This document shows positions 1-5,817 of a stretch of DNA of 6,549 nucleotides, piece by piece (the first letter of the stretch is position 1; every line of letters starts with the position of its first letter). The stretch is from Xanthobacteraceae bacterium. Its GTDB lineage: Bacteria > Pseudomonadota > Alphaproteobacteria > Rhizobiales > Xanthobacteraceae. A program made the translations under genes and the position numbers. The notes under the pieces are model-generated. The model saw only the letters and a list, made by a program, of their open reading frames with translations. It searched no databases and was not told where the DNA came from. The stretch spans positions 1 to 6,549 of the forward strand of contig JASHRR010000152.1 of NCBI GenBank assembly GCA_030037185.1, written 5' to 3'.

Positions 1-99
1 CGCGTTCGATGTAATCGTCCCGCCATCGAATTCAGCCACCACGGCTCGACGTCCGACGGCTCCAAACTCAAAGCGAATCGGCGTACACTCTGTCTGCAT
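1..99 (-). CDS. IS1380-family transposase, N-terminal part (cut by window edge)
   Basis: Reading the minus strand from an ATG at 99-97 gives 33 uninterrupted residues beginning MQTECTPIRFEFG and containing VVAEFDGGTITSNA. A short variable start followed by a FDGG-x-x-TS-x-A motif is typical of the N-terminus of IS1380-family DDE transposases, which move their element by cut-and-paste. The gene leaves the window at base 1, so whether it is intact cannot be judged. A GGGGA ribosome-binding candidate lies 6 nt before the ATG but is buried in a hairpin. The element's outer end should lie somewhere between about 100 and 240, beside the ThDP pseudogene; I could not place its terminal inverted repeat. 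The family call rests on a short stretch. Confidence 0.7.
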   Translation of the reverse strand, partial: MQTECTPIRFEFGAVGRRAVVAEFDGGTITSNA

Positions 100-110
100 C
101 GGGGTTCCCC
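99..110 (-). promoter_or_regulatory. Hairpin covering the transposase ribosome binding site
   Basis: On the minus strand CGGGGAACCCCG is a perfect 5-bp stem with an AA loop, and its last G is directly followed by the ATG's T-G context at the transposase start. It would hide the only Shine-Dalgarno-like sequence (GGGGA). Structures that suppress transposase translation from readthrough transcripts are known in several IS families; that role here is inference. Confidence 0.4.
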
Positions 111-170
111 GCGAATTGATGGAAAGCTGTTCCGGCACAACAACTTTCGCTGATTCGCGCCCCCGATGCG

Positions 171-184
171 CTCAAATGTTTGAG
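171..184. repeat. Perfect dyad CTCAAATGTTTGAG
   Basis: Six-base arms (CTCAAA/TTTGAG) flank a TG centre. It overlaps the TGA that ends the ThDP pseudogene reading frame (174-172) and lies between that pseudogene and the transposase start. It may belong to the insertion sequence's own leader; no U-tract follows, so I do not call it a terminator. Confidence 0.3.
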
Positions 185-808
185 AATTCCGGGCTAAAGG
201 CAGCAGCCGTTGCAGTTTTGGCTGTTAGTACTCGCTCGCTGGTATTTCCGAAATGCTGCGCAATTTCCCAACTGACGAGGAGGTCCTCACCGTCGATATG
301 CATGTTGACGATCATCGGGCCGTTCTCGACCGCAAGCGCTTTGTCGATCTTGCCGAAATCGTCGGGCCGATCGACTCTGAAGCCCTTGGCCCCAACACCG
401 GCGGCCAATTTCTCGAAATCCGGGTGAGCAACTTCCGCATATTTGGCCGGGAAACCTTTGTGTTACTCGATCGTGCCGCTCTTGCCCGACGGCGTTATCG
501 TTGAATACGAAAACGGTGAGCAGGTTGGGACTGCCCGCTGTGTGGAAGTCGGCCATGTTGATGATGAACGAGGCATCTGCGGTAACCTGAGTGACTCACT
601 TGCCGGTTCGTGCAACACATGCGCCAAGCGCGATGTCAGCCCAACCACGCCGAGTGACCAATTGTCGCCGCTGGGGCTGCTGAGGGCCTGACAGATGACC
701 GCGACGGCGTGCCCGCCGTCGAACACGAGACTGCGATCGCGCCCCGGCAGCTTGTCTTGCAGATAGTTGGCAGCGCGGCGCGGATCGACCCACTTGCCGT
801 CGTCGTAG
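172..808 (-). pseudogene. ThDP-dependent enzyme (acetolactate synthase-like), C-terminal fragment
   Basis: Three minus-strand frames must be joined to recover one protein, the C-terminal ThDP-binding domain of the acetolactate synthase/benzoylformate decarboxylase superfamily. From about 806 one frame reads DDGKWVDPRRAANYLQDKL then LVFDGGHAVAVICQAL and SGDNWSLGV. At about 635-660 the frame changes, giving IALGACVARTG. A TGA at 598-596 interrupts it, after which it reads VTQVTADASFIINMADFHTA and TVFVFNDNAVGQERHD. At about 445-460 it changes again to AKYAEVAHPDFEKLAAGVG, FRVDRPDDFGKIDKAL and ENGPMIVNMHIDGEDLL, ending at TGA 174-172. The D/N-containing stretch TADASFIIN...FVFNDNA corresponds to the GDG...N cofactor motif, with the glycines replaced. 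The last ~20 residues may be sequence beyond the original end. The N-terminal two thirds are missing. It cannot make a working enzyme. Confidence 0.78.
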
Positions 809-811
809 CTT

Positions 812-994
812 ATCGTCGGCGGCGTCCATCAACGTGGCTTCATAGCGGCGGCTATTTAATGAGAGGGAAATTCGACCGCCGCGCCGTTCGGTCGCTTTCA
901 GCCCGACCAAATCCACCAGGTCGTCTGGCCGGCGGTCGATAGCGGGCGTTGAGAAAACGATATGACCAAACTGTCCAATAAAATGCGGCGTCAT
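812..994 (-). pseudogene. VOC-family (glyoxalase/extradiol dioxygenase fold) protein, N-terminal fragment
   Basis: An ATG at 994-992 is preceded by AGAGGA with good spacing, a convincing start. The protein opens MTPHFIGQFGHIVFSTPAID, followed by DDLVDLVGLKATERRGG and NSRRYEATLMDAADDK. A GHxVFxTP strand with an early histidine, then a D-x-V-G-L-x-x-x-E-R element, is how the first module of vicinal-oxygen-chelate proteins begins; the histidine is usually a metal ligand. After about 61 residues the frame runs into the ThDP-enzyme DNA out of frame and ends at the TGA at 598-596, so the product would be a short VOC start with an unrelated tail. Family assignment is good at fold level; the substrate is unknown. 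An aromatic ring-cleavage relative is possible. Confidence 0.65.
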
Positions 995-1065
995 CGGTTT
1001 TCCTCTGCAGTTGGTTGCGCAGGTGATACGGGCACAGTCGAAAATACCCACACCCGGCTGGCCCG

Positions 1066-1077
1066 ATAATGAATTAT
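1066..1077. promoter_or_regulatory. AT-rich dyad ATAATGAATTAT upstream of the VOC fragment
   Basis: Arms ATAAT/ATTAT flank GA, in the most AT-rich stretch of the 995-1205 gap and about 72 bp upstream of the VOC start codon. This is where a promoter or operator for the minus-strand VOC/ThDP unit would be expected. I found no well-spaced -35/-10 pair, so this is only a candidate. Confidence 0.25.
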
Positions 1078-1181
1078 TTTTGCAATAGACTGTGTGGCCC
1101 TTCTCGAAGATAAGAATAACTACGTTCCGATGAGGCTGTTGACGAGGTCATATCGCTCACGCCCGAAAATGTACCGCCTCG

Positions 1182-1193
1182 AACCAATTGGTT
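1182..1193. repeat. Perfect 12-bp palindrome AACCAATTGGTT
   Basis: It lies 13 bp beyond the stop codon of the first LysR gene and is flanked by two GTACC copies at 1171-1175 and 1196-1200. It could be an operator half-site pair for the downstream VOC/ThDP unit. It has no stem-plus-U-tract form on the minus strand, so it is not a good terminator. Confidence 0.3.
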
Positions 1194-1205
1194 TTGTACC
1201 TGAGC

Positions 1206-2132
1206 CTAGCCAGGGCCCTGGGCACGGCCTTTGTCTGTTCTGACCCTCGTGTGCAAAAACTCGATCAGCGCTTGCAGAGTGGCAGGACGCTTTGCCCTAT
1301 TCGGATAGAACAGAAAAAAGCCTTCTGTCGGCAATGGACCAGATTCCTCCAACACTCGAACAAGCCGTCCATCAGCAATCATCGGAGCTGCGTGCTCGTC
1401 AAGCGTATAGTTGATGCCGAGCCCCTCAACCGCGGCGCTAAGCGCCAGTTCAGGGTCGCTGACAATGACCGAACCTTCGACCTCGAATTCAACAGCCTTG
1501 TCACCGACACGGAATACCCAAGGAAGAAATTCACCGCTAGCCAGGCGGAGCCGGATACAGTTATGCGCGTGCAAGTCGGAAGGTACCGCGGGTTTTCCGC
1601 GCAGCGCCACGTATGCGGGGGATGCAATTGCGACAAAGTGCAAATCATCGCTGATGCGGACGGCTGTCATTTCACGGGCAACGCGGTCACCCTGCCTGAA
1701 GCCCGCATCGAAATGATTTGCGACGACCTCGGTTACCGCCATATCAATCGATATCTCCACCGAAATCTCCGGATATTCCAACAGAAAGTCGGCCAATAAA
1801 GGAGCGAGTACGCATTTTGCGGCGAGCGGCGGGGCCAGGAGTCTGAGATGACCGGCCGGCTTGTCGCGAAATGCATTGACGGACTCGACCGCCTCATCGA
1901 AGGCTTCGAAAAGGGGCCGGAGTTGCTTCATGAGCCGTTCACCGGCGTCCGTCAACGAGACGCTGCGGGTTGTGCGGTTTAACAGTCGAACGCCTAGCCG
2001 CTCCTCCAAAGCCCGGACGGTTTGGCTGAGAGTGGCCGTCGAGCGGCCCAGGCGCTTGGCCGCCCTCGTAAAACTGGCCTGCTCGGCCACGGCCACAAAG
2101 ATGCTCAGCTCAGCAAATTGAGTGCCGCGCAT
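1206..2132 (-). CDS. LysR-family transcriptional regulator (first of a tandem pair)
   Basis: This 308-residue protein is a typical full-length LysR regulator. The N-terminal winged helix-turn-helix (about residues 5-65) contains FVAVAEQASFTRAA, LSQTVRALEERLG and RLLNRTTRSV, the family signature. A linker leads to the effector-binding domain from about residue 92 (HLRLLAPPLAAKCVLAPLL) to about 300, with DAGFRQGDRVA and SGEFLPW in the region of CrgA-like LysR members. The ATG at 2132-2130 is preceded by AGAGGG at good spacing, and its alignment with its neighbour also supports this start; the stop is TAG at 1208-1206. It presumably binds DNA in the cytoplasm in response to a small aromatic or quinone-like ligand, which is inference. 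LysR genes are usually divergent from their target, but here the neighbour on both sides is on the same strand. The downstream VOC/ThDP unit is broken, so its regulon is uncertain. Confidence 0.95.
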   Translation of the reverse strand: MRGTQFAELSIFVAVAEQASFTRAAKRLGRSTATLSQTVRALEERLGVRLLNRTTRSVSLTDAGERLMKQLRPLFEAFDEAVESVNAFRDKPAGHLRLLAPPLAAKCVLAPLLADFLLEYPEISVEISIDMAVTEVVANHFDAGFRQGDRVAREMTAVRISDDLHFVAIASPAYVALRGKPAVPSDLHAHNCIRLRLASGEFLPWVFRVGDKAVEFEVEGSVIVSDPELALSAAVEGLGINYTLDEHAAPMIADGRLVRVLEESGPLPTEGFFLFYPNRAKRPATLQALIEFLHTRVRTDKGRAQGPG

Positions 2133-2218
2133 ATCTCCCTCTGACTTTAGCCCTCACCGGGCGGACTTCGCGCAAGCGCAGCGCTACCCTCGGGCGAAAA
2201 TCGGTCGACATCGATCCA

Positions 2219-2247
2219 ACTATCCGATTCCTGTAGCGGCTAACCAA
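2219..2247 (-). promoter_or_regulatory. Possible sigma-70 promoter for the downstream LysR gene
   Basis: In the 169-bp gap between the two regulators the minus strand carries TTGGTT (2247-2242), a 17-bp spacer, and GATAGT (2224-2219). The match is 3/6 and 4/6 to consensus. It lies about 87 bp before the start codon at 2132. If real, the two regulators would not be strictly co-transcribed. Confidence 0.25.
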
Positions 2248-2301
2248 GTATTTTCAAGAGAACTGATGCGACGTGAGCTCGATAGCCGCATGATGGAACC
2301 G

Positions 2302-3270
2302 TCAGCGGCCTTTCTTTGGGCTTCGGGCAATTCGCCGCTTTGGAGCAGGCAGCGCTTGTGCCGGCCGTCCAATCCGCCTGACATCAGCGCGGACGAAATC
2401 AATGAATGCAGTAAGTGCAGCCGGGTTTTGCCGCCGGCTTGGATAGTACAGAAAGAAGCCATCAGACGGCGGCGGCATCCATGTCTCCAGCAGCGGAATA
2501 AGTTGGCCCGAGGAGATCCACGGGGAGATGTAGCCGTTGAGCACATGAAGTATGCCGATCCCGTCCAGCGCCGCGCGAATCAGAGGATCTGGTTTGTTGG
2601 CAACGAGGGTCCCTTCGACGTCAACCTCCAGGAGCCTGCCCTCCTTCATAAAGCGCCATGGTTCGAACGTCCCGCTCTCAAACCGCGTCCTGAGACAATT
2701 GTGCGTGCTCAGATCCTCCGGCGTTTCCGGCGGTGGGTGCCGCGCCAGATACACTGGAGACGCAACGACCACGAAACGCAGATCGTCCGTAATCCGCACC
2801 GCGATCATGTCTCGCGCGACACGACTGCCAACCCGGATACCCGCATCGTATCGTTCCGCGATAATATCCATCAGCGAGGACTCGACCGTGACGTCGACGA
2901 TGATATCGGGATATTGCGCCAGGAAGCGCCGCAGCAGCGGCGCCAGCACGAATGACGCAACGGGCGGCGGCACCGTCAGCCGAACACGGCCCGCTGGTTT
3001 GTCGCGGGACTCGCTCACAGAGCTCACAACAGCAGCAAAATCCGTGAGCAGCGGCCGCACGCGTTCGAGCACCTGATCGCCTGCCTCCGTCACCTCAACA
3101 CTGCGGGTCGTGCGATTGAGCAGGCGAATGCCAAGACTGTCTTCAAGCCCGCGGATGGTTTGACTGAGCACGCTCGCCGACATGCCCAGATCATCGGCAG
3201 CTTTGGTAAAGCTCTTGCGCTCGGCGACGGCAACAAAGGCGGTCAGTTCGACGAACCGGGTTGCACGCAT
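2302..3270 (-). CDS. LysR-family transcriptional regulator (second of a tandem pair)
   Basis: This 322-residue LysR regulator has a winged helix-turn-helix at about residues 5-65 (FVAVAERKSFTKAA, LSQTIRGLEDSLG, RLLNRTTRSV) and a CrgA-like effector domain from about 92 (RVRLTVPPPVASFVLAPLL) to about 300. It aligns without gaps to the regulator downstream: by my count 39 of the first 60 residues are identical, and similarity continues through the effector domain (DAGxRxGxRVAR, AVRIxDDLxF, HNCxRxRxxSGxFxPW). It therefore looks like a duplicate. A basic tail of about 25 residues (APKRRIARSPKKGR) is absent from its partner. The ATG at 3270-3268 has no strong Shine-Dalgarno, but the alignment places the start there. 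Upstream, where a divergent target would normally lie, only unrecognised sequence and pseudogenes are found. Confidence 0.94.
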   Translation of the reverse strand: MRATRFVELTAFVAVAERKSFTKAADDLGMSASVLSQTIRGLEDSLGIRLLNRTTRSVEVTEAGDQVLERVRPLLTDFAAVVSSVSESRDKPAGRVRLTVPPPVASFVLAPLLRRFLAQYPDIIVDVTVESSLMDIIAERYDAGIRVGSRVARDMIAVRITDDLRFVVVASPVYLARHPPPETPEDLSTHNCLRTRFESGTFEPWRFMKEGRLLEVDVEGTLVANKPDPLIRAALDGIGILHVLNGYISPWISSGQLIPLLETWMPPPSDGFFLYYPSRRQNPAALTAFIDFVRADVRRIGRPAQALPAPKRRIARSPKKGR

Positions 3271-3799
3271 GGGATAGGTCTTATCGATGTGGGGCTTGAG
3301 TGCAAAAGGCCGGTCGCAGCAGACCGGAAAGGAGTCGCATTAGAAGAAACTGATGATAACGCTCGATAAACCACATCGTCCACCAGGATATCCAAACGGC
3401 AGGACAGCTGAGGGAACCTACGGTCGCTGTCGGCTCGACGTAGGGCGGTGCGCCAGCCACCCCTGCCCCGACCTCGGACTGCTCAAGCGACGACGCTTCC
3501 TTGATTCCAGGTTGCCCGAACGATTGCACAGGCTCGTCGAAAAGGCAGACGACGCCAAAGTGGCGTGTTTCCCAGCGAACGGTGGCACGTCAAACATTGC
3601 TTGCTTGCGTTTCGCATCTCATGGCAGCCGATGCGGCTTGCCAATGGACGAAGCCGCGGTCATTTCGCCGACGCCAGCAAACTCGGCTGGACCAACTGAA
3701 ACAGCGGCCACGTAGGATAGCCCCGCCCATCGATATCTCCGACTTATCTATGCCACGTGGCGATTTTAATTGCCGATTCCGCCGGCGGCCTGTAGCTCT
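3271..3799. other. Non-coding or fully decayed stretch
   Basis: About 530 bp between the second LysR start and the FMN-reductase remains. Frames of 80-120 codons exist on both strands, but none has a recognisable domain, a good ribosome binding site or convincing codon use. A GATA-N5-TATC dyad at 3273-3285 touches the LysR start region and could be an autoregulatory site, though it is short enough to be chance. I see no RNA gene or insertion-sequence end here. Confidence 0.5.
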
Positions 3800-3859
3800 C
3801 AGCAGTTGCTCCGCGTACCGCTCTCGGCAAGTTCCAGGCGCAGCGAATGGATCCACGAA
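3800..3859. repeat. Direct repeat unit 1 (partner at 4256-4315)
   Basis: CAGCA, one differing base, then the 20-mer TTGCTCCGCGTACCGCTCTC (3806-3825) recur at 4256-4281. After 18 unlike bases, GCGAATGGATCCACGAA (3843-3859) matches 4299-4315 with two differences. The offset is 456 nt throughout with no gap. It corresponds to the C-terminal coding end of the two FMN-reductase copies. Confidence 0.85.
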
Positions 3860-3900
3860 CTGGCCACGGCTGTTCCGAGGGCTCCGGGGGAGGCGCAATC

Positions 3901-3933
3901 GCCACGGTCTTGTTCTTCCTGAGGTTCTGCGGA
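3901..3933. repeat. Direct repeat unit 2 (partner at 4496-4527)
   Basis: GCCACGGTCT then TGTTCTTCC and TTCTGCGGA recur at 4496-4527 with a one-base indel and a few differences. The offset is 595 nt, 139 nt more than for unit 1. The unit encodes the QN-x-x-x-x-(K/Q)TVA segment of the reductase on the minus strand. Confidence 0.75.
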
Positions 3934-4255
3934 GCGGGGCTTCGACCCTCAGTCGATTGACGCTTTTGAACACGGCGGGGATCGACCGATTCTGGATGCC
4001 AGTTTTTGATTGATCGATTCCTTCCGATTGCTGCCAACAATCACGGAGAGGTTGAATCGTTTCATTGCCGCGCACTTTGCCTCGGCGACCGGCGACGCGC
4101 GCGAACGGATGGCGAACCAGCGGTTCACTGCTTGCGCACATTGCGGCCCGGTCTCGCTACGCGCGCACGCAACACGGGTGACGTCCGGCAAGGCACCCAC
4201 GATGGCGCTGCTCGAAATCAACCCTGATCCAGCAGCGCGCCTTGACCGCGACTGC

Positions 4256-4315
4256 CAGCATTTGCTCCGCGTACCGCTCTCAGATCAGCCGCCGGACGGC
4301 GAATTGATCCATGAA
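4256..4315. repeat. Direct repeat unit 1, second copy
   Basis: Partner of 3800-3859 at a constant 456-nt offset; see that entry for the matching segments. It lies at the 3' end of FMN-reductase copy A. Confidence 0.85.
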
Positions 4316-4495
4316 GCTCTGAAGGAGCGCGCGCCTTCCCCCATTGGTGATCTCGTCGTTCTAGCTGACCAGGCCGGTTTGAAGGAGATGTACGCCTCTC
4401 CGCCCATGACCCAGGCTGCCCGCGACGCTGCGAATATGGCGGAAATGCTGGCGGCCCAGCCTATGCCGGCTGCGCCGCCGCAGGCGCGCGTAGCC

Positions 4496-4527
4496 GCCAC
4501 GGTCTGTTCTTCCAGACAATTCTGCGG
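4496..4527. repeat. Direct repeat unit 2, second copy
   Basis: Partner of 3901-3933 at a 595-nt offset, inside FMN-reductase copy A. The extra distance to unit 1 in this copy is the segment deleted from copy B. Confidence 0.75.
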
Positions 4528-4727
4528 ACCGGGTCTGCCCGGCGTCGCGTTGTTCGGCCGCGTCGTGCAAGAAAATCCGGCAAACGGGTTTCGGGGCAGC
4601 AACGTCGCCCCGAGCGTCAGGCCAAGGGCGTCGGCATTCATCCCGGAGACCGCCGCACCAGCGAGGACGCCCGAGATCGGCGCCGCGCGGTCAAAGCGCT
4701 CCGGCGAGGGCCGCGACGATTTCCCCT

Positions 4728-5681
4728 CTACGACGGCAGCGCCGGTTCCGGACCGAGCGGAACGATGCCATTCGGGTTAAGGGCCTTGATCGAGTAGTAG
4801 CCTTTCTTGATGTGGTCGACGTTGACGGTCTCCCGCACGCCCGGGATGGCGAGGATGCGGGCTACGTAGGCCGTCAGGTTCGGGTAGTCGGCGAGCCGCT
4901 GGCGGTTGCACTTGAACAGACCGTGATAGGCATTGTCGAAGCGCACGAGCGTCACGAAGGTGAGGATATCGGTCTCGGTCAGGCGCTCACCAATCAGGAA
5001 GGCGCGCCCGGCGAGGCGGCGCTCCAGTTCGTCGAGCATCTCGAACACGTCGCGAAATCCGTCTTCGTAAGCGGCCTGCGTAGTGGCGAAGCCAGTGCGG
5101 TAGACGCCGTTGTTGAGCTTGCGGTAGACCGGCTCGTTGAGCGCATCGATCTCCGCGGCGAACTCCGCCGGATAGAGGTCGATCGCACTGTTGCTGAACC
5201 TGCCGAACGCGGCGTTGAGCATGCGGATGATCTCGGACGACTCGTTGTTGACGATGGTCTGCCGCTGTTTGTCCCACAGCACCGGCACGGTGACGCGGCC
5301 GGTGTAGTGCGGATCGGCCCTGGTGTAGATCTCGTGCAGGTAGGTGGCGCCGTTGAGCGTGTCGCGGTCGGCGCCGGGGAAATCGCCGAACCGCCAGCCC
5401 TGATCGGTCAGGAACGGCTCGACTACGAGCACCGATATGGCGTCGTCGAGGCCCTTGAGCTTGCGCACGATCAGCGTCCGCGACGCCCACGGACAGTTCA
5501 GCGCGACATAGAGGTGGTAGCGTCCGGCCGCCGCCGGAAAGCCGCCCCCGCCGGTCGAGCCGGCACTTCCGTCGGCGGTGATCCAGTTGCGGAACTGCGA
5601 CTCCTGCCGGACGAAGGCACCCTTCTCGTCCTTGGTATGGACCGGCTGCCAGGTGTCGCTCCATTTGCCGTTCACAAGCAT
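4728..5681 (-). CDS. Glutathionyl-hydroquinone reductase (Xi-class glutathione transferase, YqjG/ECM4 type)
   Basis: This 317-residue cytoplasmic enzyme should reduce glutathionyl-hydroquinones to hydroquinones with glutathione, recycling quinone adducts. The thioredoxin-fold domain carries the catalytic motif CPWA with Cys at residue 63, followed by VTVPVLWD (130-137) and the glutathione-contacting NNESSEIIRMLN (145-156). The helical domain has NNGVYRTGFATTQAAYE (190-206), GERLTETDI (231-239) and the C-terminal YYSIKALNPNGIVPLGP (295-311). A catalytic CPW cysteine plus tyrosines near 194 and 295-296 are hallmarks of the family, and the length is normal for it. The ATG at 5681-5679 has AGGAG nine bases upstream. 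It is the only intact enzyme in the window, and a small ORF and an ABM pseudogene lie directly upstream on the same strand. E. coli yqjG is the named relative; I give no symbol for this organism. Confidence 0.95.
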   Translation of the reverse strand: MLVNGKWSDTWQPVHTKDEKGAFVRQESQFRNWITADGSAGSTGGGGFPAAAGRYHLYVALNCPWASRTLIVRKLKGLDDAISVLVVEPFLTDQGWRFGDFPGADRDTLNGATYLHEIYTRADPHYTGRVTVPVLWDKQRQTIVNNESSEIIRMLNAAFGRFSNSAIDLYPAEFAAEIDALNEPVYRKLNNGVYRTGFATTQAAYEDGFRDVFEMLDELERRLAGRAFLIGERLTETDILTFVTLVRFDNAYHGLFKCNRQRLADYPNLTAYVARILAIPGVRETVNVDHIKKGYYSIKALNPNGIVPLGPEPALPS

Positions 5682-5773
5682 GGGTGTTTACTCCTGATCG
5701 AGGGCCCGTCGCCCGGTTGGGCTTTCAGCGCCTTGACGCGCGTCTTTGACTCGCTATGGCGAAAATCAGGCAT
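5672..5773 (-). CDS. Small ORF (33 residues) overlapping the hydroquinone reductase start
   Basis: An ATG at 5773-5771 is preceded by GGAGGAG five bases away, one of the strongest ribosome binding sites in the window. It reads MPDFRHSESKTRVKALKAQ and continues to a TGA at 5674-5672, ten bases inside the reductase gene. The peptide is basic and hydrophilic, with no membrane segment, and I do not recognise it. It could be a leader peptide whose translation feeds the overlapping reductase start, or the surviving 5' end of a lost operon gene. An AT-rich patch at 5795-5802 (ATATTAAT on the minus strand) about 25 bp upstream could hold a -10 element. Confidence 0.35.
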   Translation of the reverse strand: MPDFRHSESKTRVKALKAQPGDGPSIRSKHPCL

Positions 5774-5817
5774 GGTGTCTCCTCCGCTCCAACCATTAAT
5801 ATGACAAGGCTCGCGGG

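Larger units (their letters stand above)
3800..4065 (-). pseudogene. NAD(P)H-dependent FMN reductase, internally deleted copy B
   Basis: From an ATG at 4065-4063 the minus strand reads MKRFNLSVIVGSNRKESIN then QKLA. The GS-x-R-x-x-S-x-N loop is the FMN-phosphate site of SsuE/ChrR-type flavodoxin-fold reductases, which reduce flavin, quinones or chromate with NAD(P)H. After about residue 23 homology breaks off. Further on, one frame gives QNLRKNKTVAIA and a shifted frame gives ASPGALGTAVAS, matching the internal N-x-W-K-N-K-x-V-A-I-A-x-x-S-P-G-x-x-G-T-A segment of the family. Then comes FVDPFAA...RERYAEQLL, matching the C-terminus. Two internal segments are missing (positions about 25 to 90, and the block before the C-terminus) and there is at least one frameshift. 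The product would be non-functional. It is a tandem relative of copy A. Confidence 0.7.
4256..4529 (-). pseudogene. NAD(P)H-dependent FMN reductase, C-terminal fragment, copy A
   Basis: Joining minus-strand frames from about 4529 downwards gives PQNCLEEQTVAAT, then GGAAGIGWAA, then in another frame QHFRHIRSVAGSLG, then GGEAYISFKP, and after a one-base loss LVS-stop-NDEITNGGRRALLQSFMDQFA, ending at TGA 4282-4280. The order (core VA(I)A strand, SPG-like loop, AQQHFR-like helix, PEAYIxFKPxL, C-terminal helix with FMDQFA) is that of NAD(P)H-dependent FMN reductases. At least three frame changes and an internal TAG make it non-functional. No N-terminal half is recognisable upstream (4530-4727). 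Copy C preserves the base missing after FKP, supporting the deletion call. Confidence 0.75.

Noticed and set aside
1188..1799. 203-codon open frame on the plus strand
   Set aside because: It lies antisense to the first LysR gene, has no recognisable domain, and arises from GC-rich codon structure on the opposite strand.
2165..2182. GCGCAAGCGCAGCGC hairpin between the LysR genes as a terminator
   Set aside because: Stem is only four bases with a two-base loop and no U-tract follows on the minus strand.
2122..2955. 277-codon open frame on the plus strand
   Set aside because: Antisense to the second LysR gene across a clear protein family; composition is rich in Arg/Pro with no motif.
3353..3715. 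120-codon plus-strand frame between the LysR gene and copy B
   Set aside because: No family resemblance, no good start signal; overlapped by equally long frames in other directions.
4010..4780. 256-codon open frame on the plus strand over the FMN-reductase remains
   Set aside because: No ribosome binding site or domain; homology is on the minus strand in broken frames, so this is a shadow of decayed coding sequence.
4812..5804. 330-codon open frame on the plus strand, longer than the hydroquinone reductase itself
   Set aside because: It is the mirror image of the reductase gene; the minus strand shows CPWA and all family motifs, while this frame shows none.
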